DNA of 64,000 nt from Proteiniphilum sp. UBA5267 (GTDB lineage Bacteria > Bacteroidota > Bacteroidia > Bacteroidales > Dysgonomonadaceae): contig DHTF01000083.1 of the NCBI GenBank assembly GCA_002411515.1, positions 18,959-82,958 on the forward strand, read 5' to 3'. This document shows, piece by piece, positions 31,649-40,770 of this stretch (the stretch's first letter is position 1; every line of letters begins with the position of its first letter). The notes under the pieces were generated by a model, which searched no databases, was not told where the DNA came from, and saw nothing but the letters and a program-made list of their open reading frames with translations. Position numbers and translations under genes: made by a program.

Positions 31649-34549
31649 TTACATGGGTAGACGCCGGTATTGGGAGGGAGAAACGTGTGTCATTTTTTTG
31701 AAGATGCGGGAGAAATAGGCCAGATCATAAAAACCACATTCTTCAGCTATCTGGCCTATCGGTTTATCGCTGGATGCCAGCTTCTTTTTTGCACAGGTTA
31801 TTCGCAGATTCATGATGAATAAAGAGGGTGTGTAACCTGATACAGCATTGAGCTTTCTATTAAGCTGAGAAGGACTCACGCAGAGTCTCTCAGCCAGAGA
31901 TACAGTAGTAAAGCGAGGATTATGTATCTCACTGTATACAATATCGGTAGCTTTTTGAAGGAACTCGATGGAGACATCTTTTTCCTGAGATATATCTCCT
32001 TTGAGAAGCGTCCTCATGTACTTTTCCTTCAATAGACGACGGTTTTCCAAAAGCGTTTCAATTTGTATCAACAACTCATTTAAATGAAAGGGCTTGTAGA
32101 TATAAGCATCCGCACCATGTTGCAATCCTTTCAGGCGATCCTCCAAGGTGCTTTTTGCCGTCAGTAGGATCACCGGAATATGATTCAACAGGACCGATGT
32201 ACGAATTTCCTTGCAGAGCGTAAGTCCGTCTTTGTTGGGCATCATGATATCCGCGATGATGATATCGGGAATTAAATCGTTTGCACGCTCCCAGCCTTCC
32301 ACACCATCACTGGCTGTGATCAGATAGTATTGGGTAGGAAGCAATGCTTTGATATATAACACAACATCCATGTTGTCTTCAATGATCAAAACAGTTGCTT
32401 TTCCATTTGTTCCGGTCGGTTTGCCCACCAAAGATTTTATTTCAGTCTGGCTTGTCAATGCTTCCTTTGGGGTATACCCATTCATGGGAAGAGGCTTATT
32501 CTCTGGGGAGCTGTTCCTGGGAGGAATCATTGTCTCTGTTACCTGGTGCAACGGCAACGTAACGCTAAACACCGATCCTTTTTTCTCCTCACTCTCAACC
32601 TCGATCTTTCCATGCATCAATTCAACCAGCTGCCGGATATAACTCAATCCAATGCCACTGCCGTCATTTTTGTCAGCTTGTACTCCCTGATAAAAAAGAT
32701 CAAAAATATGTTCACTTTCGTGTGCGGGAATCCCCCTTCCATGATCGATAACCTGAAGAATGATCTCTTTATTCTTCACCTTCGTAAGAGTTACAAGTAC
32801 TTCATCGCCAGGTTTACTGAACTTGATTGCATTGGATAACAAGTTCTGTATGATATCATTGACATACTCTGAAACAAAATCCATCTCGATGACAGATTCG
32901 CTATGTACAAAAACCAATTGCATATTTTTACTCTTCGCATAGAGACGAAAAGAATCAATGACCATCTGCACAAATACCACGATATTCCCGTTTTGCCAAT
33001 CTGGGTTATCCATCCCCGCGTTGATTCTGGCCATATAGAGCAATCTATTTACCAGATTCAGCAAATGCGTCCCTTGCCTGTCTATTGCTTTCAAATATGA
33101 ATTTGTTTCATCCTGAGAAAGACGCTTCTCTGTTTGCATATGATTGCTCAATCCCAGGATTACGGTAAGTGGTGTCCTGAACTCATGGGTTACGTTGGTG
33201 AAAAAGTTTGTCCTTATCCGGTTTAAGTGTCGCAATGCCTTGTTGCTTTTGGTACGTTGCAAATAAGCGTATGAGAGTGCGGCCAATAAAAGGATAAGCA
33301 ACAGAACGGAGATAAAGGATGCGTAGAGTATGATTCTTTTCTGTCTGGCCCCCATTTCGTTCCTCAGGTTCAAACCAGCAATATATTCTTTGTTCTTTTT
33401 CTGTTCGTATCGCAACCTCATATCGGTTACTTTATTCATTTTCTGTACATTTTGAATGCTGTCCTGAAAATCCATACTTATTTTATAGTTATTCAGGGCA
33501 AGAAGATAGTTTTCCTGTTTGAGGTGATAGTCATGCAGCAAATAGTAAATCTCGGAGAGATGTTCTGGCGAATGGATTTCTGTCGCAGCTTGTTTGGCCA
33601 ACTCAATGTACTTCTTCGATTCTTCAAAATCATTCTTTTCCAGCTTAATCCGTGCTATTGCCAGTGCGGCTTCCAGCCAATGCCATGTGTCGGTGATGTC
33701 GCTCATCACTTCATAGGCGAGCAAAAATTCACGCTCGGCCAGATCATACTGCTTTTTTTGTTCATAAATTCGACCGAAATATATGTGACATAAGCCGATA
33801 CCCATCAAAGAGCCCGCCAGTATATTTTGCTCCATAGAACGCTGATAATAAGCGAAAGCGGAATCAATCATTTCTTTTTTTTCGAATACAGCTCCTATAT
33901 TTGCATAATTTATTGCCTGTCCCACGTGACTTTTAAGCATTTTCTCTTCTTTCAGTGCTTCTCTAAAAGACTTCTCTGCTTCCGCATAGTTATCAAAAGA
34001 GAGATGAATATTGCCGATGCCGTTGATCGCCATCACCCGATTTTTCCGTCCATCCGGTGTGTTTCTCCCTGAGAAAGCTTCTGCCATATGCAGTGCCTGG
34101 TAATGATAATCGGATGCTTCAGGTAATGCTCCTATTCTTCGGAAATCTGTCCCAATATTATTCAAAGCCTGTGTAATTCCGATGGTATCCTTGATCTTGT
34201 AGGCGAAGACCAAACCTTGCTGGTGGAACGCAATGGCCCTCGAAAAATCGGACAACTTACGCATTCGATCTCCCAACTCTTTATACAATACCGAAAGAGT
34301 GAGCTCGTCCCTCTCTTTTGTACTTTTTTTTAAAAAAATATGAATCGAGTCGTTTGTAAAGTTTTTTTGTGAGATTCTTTCTTCAATTTTCTTCTTCTCT
34401 TCTACTGAAAAACTCTGTTCATCCTCACCCAGGTTACAGGAAGCGATCCATAGCATGATCTGCAAGAAAATTGCTGTGAGGAATAAAGAACGACCCCCTC
34501 CTATACAAGAAGAAATCGATAGATTTATATGTTTTAAATTGAAGCACAT
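31649..34549 (-). CDS. Hybrid two-component sensor: TPR sensor, histidine kinase, receiver and AraC-type DNA-binding domains
   Basis: 966 residues. N-terminal signal or anchor ends near IASC38 (a possible lipobox). Residues about 85-370 are TPR repeats, then a membrane helix 407-429. HisKA has His455 (THEFRTP), HATPase blocks follow (NAIKF, GRGIP, GSGIGLSY), the receiver spans about 718-835 with Asp767 and Lys819, and the C-terminal AraC-type helix-turn-helix pair is 860-966. Most Bacteroides hybrid sensors use a beta-propeller to bind glycans; this one has periplasmic TPRs, suggesting a peptide or protein signal. Its nearest likely target is the RGWF cluster just downstream on the same strand. 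Confidence 0.9.
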   Translation of the reverse strand: MCFNLKHINLSISSCIGGGRSLFLTAIFLQIMLWIASCNLGEDEQSFSVEEKKKIEERISQKNFTNDSIHIFLKKSTKERDELTLSVLYKELGDRMRKLSDFSRAIAFHQQGLVFAYKIKDTIGITQALNNIGTDFRRIGALPEASDYHYQALHMAEAFSGRNTPDGRKNRVMAINGIGNIHLSFDNYAEAEKSFREALKEEKMLKSHVGQAINYANIGAVFEKKEMIDSAFAYYQRSMEQNILAGSLMGIGLCHIYFGRIYEQKKQYDLAEREFLLAYEVMSDITDTWHWLEAALAIARIKLEKNDFEESKKYIELAKQAATEIHSPEHLSEIYYLLHDYHLKQENYLLALNNYKISMDFQDSIQNVQKMNKVTDMRLRYEQKKNKEYIAGLNLRNEMGARQKRIILYASFISVLLLILLLAALSYAYLQRTKSNKALRHLNRIRTNFFTNVTHEFRTPLTVILGLSNHMQTEKRLSQDETNSYLKAIDRQGTHLLNLVNRLLYMARINAGMDNPDWQNGNIVVFVQMVIDSFRLYAKSKNMQLVFVHSESVIEMDFVSEYVNDIIQNLLSNAIKFSKPGDEVLVTLTKVKNKEIILQVIDHGRGIPAHESEHIFDLFYQGVQADKNDGSGIGLSYIRQLVELMHGKIEVESEEKKGSVFSVTLPLHQVTETMIPPRNSSPENKPLPMNGYTPKEALTSQTEIKSLVGKPTGTNGKATVLIIEDNMDVVLYIKALLPTQYYLITASDGVEGWERANDLIPDIIIADIMMPNKDGLTLCKEIRTSVLLNHIPVILLTAKSTLEDRLKGLQHGADAYIYKPFHLNELLIQIETLLENRRLLKEKYMRTLLKGDISQEKDVSIEFLQKATDIVYSEIHNPRFTTVSLAERLCVSPSQLNRKLNAVSGYTPSLFIMNLRITCAKKKLASSDKPIGQIAEECGFYDLAYFSRIFKKMTHVSPSQYRRLPM

Positions 34550-34565
34550 AATCTATATTTTGACA

Positions 34566-34573
34566 CAAAAATA
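34566..34573 (-). promoter_or_regulatory. -7 box of the hybrid sensor gene
   Basis: TATTTTTG on the minus strand, 16 bp upstream of the ATG. No matching -33 box. Confidence 0.35.
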
Positions 34574-34778
34574 ACCAAAGATTTGAATTGTCCATTCTTT
34601 TTCCAAAATATTTCTATTTATAACCTATTTATTTTAAATAGGTTATTGCACATATCGACCCTCATTCTTGCAATATAAAGACACTTTTTAAAGAGATCTC
34701 CCAGGAGTATCTTCTCTGGTTAAGCAAGCATTCATTCATTTCTATTACAAACAGCGAAGAAAAGGATGCACAAAAAAA

Positions 34779-34803
34779 AGCCCCGGGATGATATCCCGGG
34801 GCT
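34779..34803 (-). terminator. Terminator of the rpsF-rpsR-rplI operon
   Basis: Perfect 10 bp GC-rich stem AGCCCCGGGA/TCCCGGGGCT, 5 nt loop, then eight T on the minus strand (34771-34779). Textbook intrinsic terminator 23 nt past the rplI stop. Confidence 0.95.
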
Positions 34804-34826
34804 ATGTATATACAATGTAACGTTCC

Positions 34827-35270
34827 TTACTCTGCAACCACTTCAAAAGGAATTTCCACTGAAATCTCTTTGTGTAATTTCACAGTTGCTTTGTAGTTGC
34901 CCAATTCTTTTACCTGATCTTTCAACAGGATCAGTTTCCGGTCGAGTTCGAAACCTTTTGCCATCAAAGCATCAGCAATCTGAATGTTGTTCACTGATCC
35001 GAAAATGGTACCCGTGGAACTTGCCTTGGCACCGATTGTCAGTGAAACACCTTCCAACTTATTGGCAAGGGCCTGTGCGTCTGCTTTTATTTGAGCAAGC
35101 TTGTGTGCGCGTTGTTTCTGGTTTTCGGCCAGTACTTTTTTGGCCGATTCGCTGGCGATGACAGCCTTCCCTTGTGGTATGAGAAAATTGCGGGCATACC
35201 CTTTTTTCACATTTACAACGTCATCTTTATAGCCCAGGCTAATGATATCTTCTTTCAATATTACTTCCAT
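34827..35270 (-). CDS. rplI: Large subunit ribosomal protein bL9
   Basis: 147 residues. The N-terminal domain [32 protein letters not shown] carries the bL9 signature, spelled here only in part: [14 protein letters not shown] long connecting helix and the C-terminal rRNA-binding domain follow. It binds 23S rRNA near the L1 stalk base. Last gene of the rpsF-rpsR-rplI operon, 16 bp after rpsR, and followed by a strong terminator. Confidence 0.97.
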   Translation of the reverse strand: MEVILKEDIISLGYKDDVVNVKKGYARNFLIPQGKAVIASESAKKVLAENQKQRAHKLAQIKADAQALANKLEGVSLTIGAKASSTGTIFGSVNNIQIADALMAKGFELDRKLILLKDQVKELGNYKATVKLHKEISVEIPFEVVAE

Positions 35271-35286
35271 CTCTTTTTCCTCCTTT

Positions 35287-35553
35287 TTATTTCATTAAAT
35301 CGGTCACATAGGGAAGCAGGGCAATATGACGAGCCCTTTTCACTGCTTGCGCGATACGGCGTTGAAACTTCAATGATGTACCTGTAATTCTTCTTGGCAG
35401 AATTTTACCCTGCTCATTCAGGAACTTCTTCAGGAATTCGGGATCCTTGTAATCGATGTATCTAATGCCATTCTTTTTGAATCGGCAGTATTTTTTCTTC
35501 TTTACATCTACTGACAGCGGGGTCAAATATCTGATTTCTGATTGTTTAGCCAT
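35287..35553 (-). CDS. rpsR: Small subunit ribosomal protein bS18
   Basis: 88 residues. [20 protein letters not shown] is the conserved rRNA-binding helix. It binds the 30S platform as a heterodimer with bS6. The cysteine pair of zinc-type bS18 is absent: only YCRFKKNG remains. Starts 3 nt after the stop that would end an intact rpsF. Confidence 0.97.
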   Translation of the reverse strand: MAKQSEIRYLTPLSVDVKKKKYCRFKKNGIRYIDYKDPEFLKKFLNEQGKILPRRITGTSLKFQRRIAQAVKRARHIALLPYVTDLMK

Positions 35554-35556
35554 TTC

Positions 35557-35998
35557 TTAGTCCTCCTTTTCGTTTAATTCTACCTCTGCGTCAACCACTT
35601 CAGCCTTTCTCCTGCTTCTTGGGTTTTACATTATCCGTAGCTCCGTGCATGCGTTTCCTGTCTTCCTGCCACCTTTGTTATTTCGTCTCTTCTCTGCATA
35701 TTCCAATGCAAATTTATCCTGTTTCACAGTTAAGAAACGGATCACTCGTTCGTCACGACGGAAATTAAGCTTCCAGTTTTTCCACTACCGAAGGATCGGC
35801 GTTGAACTCGAGGAAAGTGTAAAAACCGGTCGTTTTCTTGTCGATGGTATAGGCCATCTTGCGCAATCCCCAGTCTTCTTCGTTGATAATTTCAGCCCCT
35901 TGCTCTTTGAGGAGGTCCTTGAATTTTTCAACCGCTTCCTTCATCTGAGCATCAGACAAAACGGGAGTCAAAATGAAAACGGTTTCGTAATTATTCAT
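35557..35998 (-). pseudogene. rpsF: Small subunit ribosomal protein bS6, frame broken by apparent indels
   Basis: The open frame gives only 77 residues (35998 to the TAA at 35765) and stops after VEKLEA. If one A is dropped at 35765-35766 the reading goes on as [19 protein letters not shown], plainly the rest of the bS6 fold, through EYAEKRR. Two more single-base shifts, near 35660 and at 35604-35605, are needed to read a charged tail ([20 protein letters not shown]) to a TAA at 35557, three bases before rpsR. Three indels in about 160 bases of a normally intact gene point to sequencing or assembly error, or to a truly decayed C-terminus. bS6 pairs with bS18 on the 30S platform. Confidence 0.85.
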
Positions 35999-36049
35999 AC
36001 TAAATTAATTATTAATGCGTTAAATAAACTAACATAATTTTTCGAGCGG

Positions 36050-36080
36050 CAAAGATACAACAAATTATCTAATTATCAAA
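36050..36080 (-). promoter_or_regulatory. Promoter of the rpsF operon
   Basis: Minus strand TTTG (36080-36077), exactly 19 bp, then TATCTTTG (36057-36050): a full match to the Bacteroidetes primary sigma consensus. The leader would be about 45 nt and AT-rich, with no visible bS6:bS18 binding hairpin. Confidence 0.85.
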
Positions 36081-36152
36081 GTCCTAATCATTTTAACTTT
36101 TCATGAGGGATCGATTTTTTCACTGGGCCTCAGGCAATCAACTTTTTCATCT

Positions 36153-36160
36153 TATCTTTG
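36153..36160 (+). promoter_or_regulatory. -7 box of zwf
   Basis: TATCTTTG, 29 bp before the zwf ATG; no TTTG at -33. Confidence 0.4.
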
Positions 36161-36189
36161 TTAAGAGCTATCCAAACAAATGCATAAAA

Positions 36190-37719
36190 ATGAAGAAAAC
36201 AACTAACCAGGCACTGGTCATTTTCGGTGCCTCCGGCGACCTCACGTACAGGAAACTGATTCCCGCCGTATTTGATCTCTATATGAACGGATCGCTTCCG
36301 GAAGGATATGCCGTATTGGGTGTAAGCCGTACTGAGTTCACGGATCATCAGTTCCGGAAAAAGATGAAGGAGGGAATCAAACTGTTTGCGCATTATAAAG
36401 ATGCGCCCAAGGAGAAGATCGATGATTTTCTCACCCGGCTTTATTACCTGAGCATCGATACCGGAAAAGGTGAAGAATACATCCACGTGAAGGATAAGCT
36501 GCATGCGTTGAACAAGAAACTTAATCTTGGACAGAACTATATTTTTTACCTATCCACCCCTCCCTCACTCTACACCATTATTCCAAAATATCTTTATGGA
36601 CAGGGACTTACGTTGCAGCAAAAGGGATTCAGGAGAATCATCATTGAAAAGCCTTTTGGCCGTGACCTGCAATCGGCCATCGGGCTGAATGAGCAGTTGC
36701 TGGAGTTCTTCGACGAGGATCAGATATACCGGATCGACCACTATCTGGGAAAAGAAACGGTACAGAACCTGATGGTGACCCGTTTTGCCAATGGCATTTA
36801 TGAACCGTTGTGGAATCGCAATTTTATCCAGCATGTGGAGATCACCGCAGCAGAGAATATCGGTGTGGAGGATCGGGGCGGTTACTACGATCACTCGGGT
36901 GCCTTGCGCGATATGATACAAAATCACCTGCTCCAGGTAGCCTCCTTGGTGGCGATGGAACCACCAGCCAAGCTCACGGCGGAAGATATCCGGTATGAAA
37001 AGATGAAAGTCTTTCGTTCATTGCGCCCCTTCAGTAAAAGTGACTTGAAAAAGAATGTAATTCGCGGACAATATACCGAAGCCCTCGTCAGAGGGAAAAA
37101 ATATAACGGTTATCGGGATGAGAAAAATGTGGACAAAGATTCCCGCACCGAGACCTATGCAGCCATGAAGGTCTATATCGACAACTGGCGCTGGCAAGGC
37201 GTCCCCTTTTATATCCGCACCGGAAAAAGATTGCCGACTAACGTCACGGAGGTTGTGATTCATTTCAAACCTTCACCACAGAAGCTGTTCAAATTAGCCG
37301 ACAACTCTACCCAATCCGACAACCAGCTTATTCTTCGCATCCAACCCGATGAAGGCATTCTGCTGAAGACCGGCATGAAGGTTCCCGGAAGCGGTTATGA
37401 GGTGAAATCGGTCAACATGGATTTTCACTACACCGAACTGAACGATCATTACATCCCCAGTGCCTACGAAAGATTGATCCTCGACAGCATGATCGGAGAC
37501 AACATGCTCTACATGAGCAGTGAAGCTGCCGAGGAGACCTGGAAATTCGTACAGCCTGTGCTCGATTACTGGGAGAGCAATAAGGAAGCGCCACTCCACG
37601 GATATCCCTCCGGATCGTGGGGACCCGATGTGGCGGACGACCTGATTGAGGGAAAAGAAAACACATGGCGTTACCCATGCAAAAATCTGGCGGAAGACGG
37701 AATTTATTGCGAATTATAA
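36190..37719 (+). CDS. zwf: Glucose-6-phosphate 1-dehydrogenase
   Basis: 509 residues from MKKTTNQALVIFGASGDL; the in-frame extension to 36103 is not family-like. GASGDL (13-18) is the NADP-binding loop and RIDHYLGKE holds the catalytic His-Asp pair and substrate lysine. It oxidises glucose 6-phosphate to 6-phosphogluconolactone, entering the oxidative pentose phosphate path and supplying NADPH. It is followed after 10 bp by pgl. The third gene of the usual trio, gnd, is not in the window. Confidence 0.97.
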   Translation: MKKTTNQALVIFGASGDLTYRKLIPAVFDLYMNGSLPEGYAVLGVSRTEFTDHQFRKKMKEGIKLFAHYKDAPKEKIDDFLTRLYYLSIDTGKGEEYIHVKDKLHALNKKLNLGQNYIFYLSTPPSLYTIIPKYLYGQGLTLQQKGFRRIIIEKPFGRDLQSAIGLNEQLLEFFDEDQIYRIDHYLGKETVQNLMVTRFANGIYEPLWNRNFIQHVEITAAENIGVEDRGGYYDHSGALRDMIQNHLLQVASLVAMEPPAKLTAEDIRYEKMKVFRSLRPFSKSDLKKNVIRGQYTEALVRGKKYNGYRDEKNVDKDSRTETYAAMKVYIDNWRWQGVPFYIRTGKRLPTNVTEVVIHFKPSPQKLFKLADNSTQSDNQLILRIQPDEGILLKTGMKVPGSGYEVKSVNMDFHYTELNDHYIPSAYERLILDSMIGDNMLYMSSEAAEETWKFVQPVLDYWESNKEAPLHGYPSGSWGPDVADDLIEGKENTWRYPCKNLAEDGIYCEL

Positions 37720-37729
37720 AAACTGAAAT

Positions 37730-38458
37730 ATGGATATCAGAATATTCTCAAACCAGGACGACTTGAATCAATCGTTCACAGTCTGGTTCAAAGAGATCCT
37801 GGCACAGAAAGAAACAGTCACTGTGGCTCTTTCGGGAGGCTCCACACCCAAGTCGCTGTTCGACTATTGGGCACAGCTCCCGAAAGGGGAGATCGACTGG
37901 GAAAAAATAAAATTCTTCTGGAGTGACGAGCGTTGTGTACCGCCCACCGACGACGACAGCAACTACAAGATGACAAAAGATCATCTCCTTGATTTCGTGT
38001 CGGTGCCGCGGGAGAATATCTTTCGCATACAAGGAGAGAACGATCTGGAAGCGGAAGCCAAACGATATGGCGATTTACTCGGCATCGAACTGGAAACAAT
38101 CAACGATGTTCCCGTCTTCGATATCCTGATGCTGGGAATGGGAGACGACGGACATACCGCGTCCATTTTTCCACATGAAATAGCGCTTTGGCATCATCCG
38201 GCAAATTGTGTTACGGCAACCCACCCCAAGAGCGGACAGGTACGTGTGAGCCTCACGGGCAAGGTAATCAATGCCGCCCAGCATGTGGTGTTTCTGGTTA
38301 CCGGCGAGAATAAGGCTGATAAGGTGGCGGAAATCATCGGTCATCCACAGAGGGTTGAAAAAAAATATCCGGCAGCACTGGTGCAACCGGATTCAGGAAA
38401 TCTTCTTTGGTTTCTCGATGAAAAAGCAGCCCGAAAGCTGACTGCTAAAGATGATTAA
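37730..38458 (+). CDS. pgl: 6-phosphogluconolactonase
   Basis: 242 residues of the DevB/SOL type. [15 protein letters not shown] is the sugar-phosphate-binding block, and [14 protein letters not shown] carries the catalytic histidine. It hydrolyses the lactone made by Zwf. 10 bp after zwf, so one operon. Its last 4 bases overlap the end of def, which comes from the opposite strand. Confidence 0.95.
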   Translation: MDIRIFSNQDDLNQSFTVWFKEILAQKETVTVALSGGSTPKSLFDYWAQLPKGEIDWEKIKFFWSDERCVPPTDDDSNYKMTKDHLLDFVSVPRENIFRIQGENDLEAEAKRYGDLLGIELETINDVPVFDILMLGMGDDGHTASIFPHEIALWHHPANCVTATHPKSGQVRVSLTGKVINAAQHVVFLVTGENKADKVAEIIGHPQRVEKKYPAALVQPDSGNLLWFLDEKAARKLTAKDD

Positions 38459-39015
38459 CGCACCGGCTTAATCTTGTAATCACAGTACACCTTCCCCTTT
38501 TCCATGTTGGAAAGTTTGCTTTTGATCATCCTTTTGCGCAGGGGAGAGATCTTGTCCACAAACATGATCCCGTCGAGGTGATCATATTCATGCTGGATCA
38601 CCCTCGCCATATATCCCTCATACGTTTCATCGTGAGGTTGCAGATCTTCATCTAGATATGATATCCGTATTTTGTCTTCGCGGGGCACTTTCTCATGGAC
38701 ACCCGGAATACTCAGGCATCCCTCTTCAACCAGTACCTCTTCGCCGCTGCGCTCTGTGATGTGGGCATTGATAAACGCCTTTTTAAAATCGTTGAACTCA
38801 GGATGTTCCTCACTCGCCATTGGAGCAAGATCCACCACAAAGATGCGATCCTCAAGCCCCACCTGTGGCGCGGCAAGACCTACACCATCAGCATCATACA
38901 TGGTTTCAAACATGTTGCCGATCAGCTCTTTCAAGTTGGGATAATTTCCCGGATCTATATCCCGGGTTACCTTACGCAACACAGGTTGACCATAAATATA
39001 AATGGGTAAAATCAT
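38455..39015 (-). CDS. def: Peptide deformylase
   Basis: 186 residues. Motif 1 [10 protein letters not shown] (44-53), motif 2 EEGCLSIPG with metal ligand Cys100, motif 3 QHEYDHLDG with His142, Glu143 and His146. It removes the formyl group from new proteins. Start overlaps the ruvX stop (ATGA), so the two are coupled. Confidence 0.97.
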   Translation of the reverse strand: MILPIYIYGQPVLRKVTRDIDPGNYPNLKELIGNMFETMYDADGVGLAAPQVGLEDRIFVVDLAPMASEEHPEFNDFKKAFINAHITERSGEEVLVEEGCLSIPGVHEKVPREDKIRISYLDEDLQPHDETYEGYMARVIQHEYDHLDGIMFVDKISPLRKRMIKSKLSNMEKGKVYCDYKIKPVR

Positions 39016-39434
39016 AATTTCATTCTTTTGCTTTCCATATATCCCTGCAGGATAATGGTGGCACTGATCTCATCAACCAGTGCCTTGTTTTGTCTCTCCT
39101 TCTTTTTGAGTCCTCCGTCGATCATGGTCTGTTGAGCCATCTTTGATGAAAACCTTTCGTCGTAATATTCTACTGGAATATGGGGATATATTTTCCTGAG
39201 CCTGTTTACAAAAGGTTCCACCCGTTTCATATTTTCGGAGGGCTCATTGTTCATTTGCTTTGGCAAGCCAACGACAATCACCGCTACCTCTTCCCTTCTC
39301 AGGTAATCTTCCAAAAAATCAAATAGTTTCGGAGTCTCTACCGTTGTCAGCCCGTTGGCAATAAGCTGTAAGGGGTCGCTTACTGCTATCCCTGTACGTT
39401 TTTTCCCATAATCGATGGATAACAGGCGAGCCAT
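39012..39434 (-). CDS. ruvX: Holliday junction resolvase-like protein YqgF/RuvX
   Basis: 140 residues from [20 protein letters not shown], which is the standard opening with the catalytic Asp8; the longer frame to 39572 lies inside lpt[10 protein letters not shown] and YYDERFSS supply further conserved residues of the RNase H-like fold. Family members act in 16S rRNA 5' maturation and possibly junction resolution. 4 bp after lptB, overlapping def. Confidence 0.92.
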   Translation of the reverse strand: MARLLSIDYGKKRTGIAVSDPLQLIANGLTTVETPKLFDFLEDYLRREEVAVIVVGLPKQMNNEPSENMKRVEPFVNRLRKIYPHIPVEYYDERFSSKMAQQTMIDGGLKKKERQNKALVDEISATIILQGYMESKRMKL

Positions 39435-39438
39435 AATT

Positions 39439-40272
39439 TCAGTGTGTATCGAAAGTGCGCCTGCGCAGTTCAAAGTCGCGTCCCAGATACTTTTCACGCA
39501 CCACGGGATTGTCGGCCAGTTCTTCGGCCGTACCCTGAAACAGTACCTTCCCTTCAAAAAGAAGATAAGCACGGTCGGTGATGCTTAGCGTCTCATCCAC
39601 GTTGTGGTCGGTGATGAGAATGCCGATATTTCTGAACTTCAGTTGTGCCACAATCGACTGGATATCCTGTACCGCGATGGGGTCGATACCAGCAAAGGGC
39701 TCGTCGAGCATGATGAATTTCGGGTCAATTGCGAGGCAGCGTGCAATCTCGGCACGGCGTCGCTCACCACCCGAAAGGCGGTCACCCAGGTTCTTGCGCA
39801 CCTTCTGCAGACCAAATTCCTCTATCAGTGTCTCCAGCTTCTCCTTTTGTGCCTTTGCAGACATATCGGTAAATTCCAACACCGATTTAATGTTATCTTC
39901 CACCGTCATTTTCCGGAAGATAGAAGCTTCCTGAGCAAGATAACCAATACCATTCTGTGCTCGTTTATAAACCGGATAACCGGTAATATTCTGATTACCG
40001 ATGAAGATTTCGCCTTCGTTGGGGACAATCAGCCCGACAGTCATGTAAAATGTGGTCGTCTTGCCGGCTCCGTTCGGGCCGAGCAACCCGACAATCTCTC
40101 CTTGCTTCACGTTGATGGAAACATGGTTCACCACGGTCCGCTTGCCGTATCGTTTCACCAGATTCTCCGTACGCAGCATCAGCGGTTCGGCCTGCTGCGC
40201 CGTTTCGTCGTGAGAAGCGGCAATCACTTCTGTATCAATGGGAGGCATCCTATCATCAGCACGTTCATCCAT
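39439..40272 (-). CDS. lptB: LPS export ABC transporter ATP-binding protein LptB
   Basis: 277 residues. Walker [10 protein letters not shown], signature [15 protein letters not shown], Walker [13 protein letters not shown] and the switch histidine in [10 protein letters not shown], all in the LptB form. It powers lipopolysaccharide extraction from the inner membrane with LptFG. Family proteins usually start near [13 protein letters not shown], which here is Met32 (40179), so the acidic 31-residue extension may be untranslated. Other lpt genes are not in view. Confidence 0.93.
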   Translation of the reverse strand: MDERADDRMPPIDTEVIAASHDETAQQAEPLMLRTENLVKRYGKRTVVNHVSINVKQGEIVGLLGPNGAGKTTTFYMTVGLIVPNEGEIFIGNQNITGYPVYKRAQNGIGYLAQEASIFRKMTVEDNIKSVLEFTDMSAKAQKEKLETLIEEFGLQKVRKNLGDRLSGGERRRAEIARCLAIDPKFIMLDEPFAGIDPIAVQDIQSIVAQLKFRNIGILITDHNVDETLSITDRAYLLFEGKVLFQGTAEELADNPVVREKYLGRDFELRRRTFDTH

Positions 40273-40313
40273 CTGTTCCGAAATTTTGGCAAAGATACGA
40301 AAAAGTTGCCAGT

Positions 40314-40673
40314 TTAGCGCGTCGCGGTGAGCACAATCGCAGCTTTTTCCATTTCTCCGTTCACAGGCGGGTGCATCTTCGCCACGCTCACACTCACAGT
40401 GGAAATTTGAGGGAACACGGTGATAACACGTTCCATAATACGGCCAGCCAGATGTTCCAACAGCTTGGAGGGTTGCTGCATCTCCGCCTTCACCAGCTCA
40501 AACACCTCGGCATAATTGATCGTATCACCCACCTCATCGCTCCTGCAGGCAGCCGTAATATCTGCGTCCAGCGTCATGTTCACCACAAACACATTCCCGA
40601 TTTCTCTTTCTTGTGGGAGTACGCCGTGGTATGCGTAAAACCGCATATTTGACAGTTCAATTGTTGTCTTCAT
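40314..40673 (-). CDS. folB: Dihydroneopterin aldolase
   Basis: 119 residues, full length. [16 protein letters not shown] carries the conserved tyrosine and the YHG motif, and [10 protein letters not shown] the pterin-anchoring glutamate region; the lysine near the C-terminus is in VAKMHPP. It converts dihydroneopterin to hydroxymethyl-dihydropterin plus glycolaldehyde in folate synthesis. It precedes lptB by 41 bp on the same strand and is divergent from aminopeptidase P. Confidence 0.95.
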   Translation of the reverse strand: MKTTIELSNMRFYAYHGVLPQEREIGNVFVVNMTLDADITAACRSDEVGDTINYAEVFELVKAEMQQPSKLLEHLAGRIMERVITVFPQISTVSVSVAKMHPPVNGEMEKAAIVLTATR

Positions 40674-40714
40674 ATATCTTTTATCTCTAACGTTTGTTCG
40701 AGCTCCTGCTGAAT

Positions 40715-40722
40715 CAAATTTA
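40715..40722 (-). promoter_or_regulatory. -7 box of the folB-lptB-ruvX-def unit
   Basis: TAAATTTG on the minus strand, 41 bp upstream of folB. No clear -33 box. Confidence 0.4.
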
Positions 40723-40735
40723 AGAACAAATTTGT

Positions 40736-40743
40736 TATATTTG
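40736..40743 (+). promoter_or_regulatory. -7 box of aminopeptidase P gene
   Basis: TATATTTG, 27 bp before the ATG. It is back to back with the folB box in a 97 bp shared spacer. Confidence 0.4.
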
Positions 40744-40770
40744 TTGTTTTATTGGCAAAATTAACGAGTA

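Noticed and set aside
39435-39572. Longer N-terminus of RuvX
   Set aside because: Lies wholly within lptB and has no similarity to the family; [15 protein letters not shown] is the usual start.
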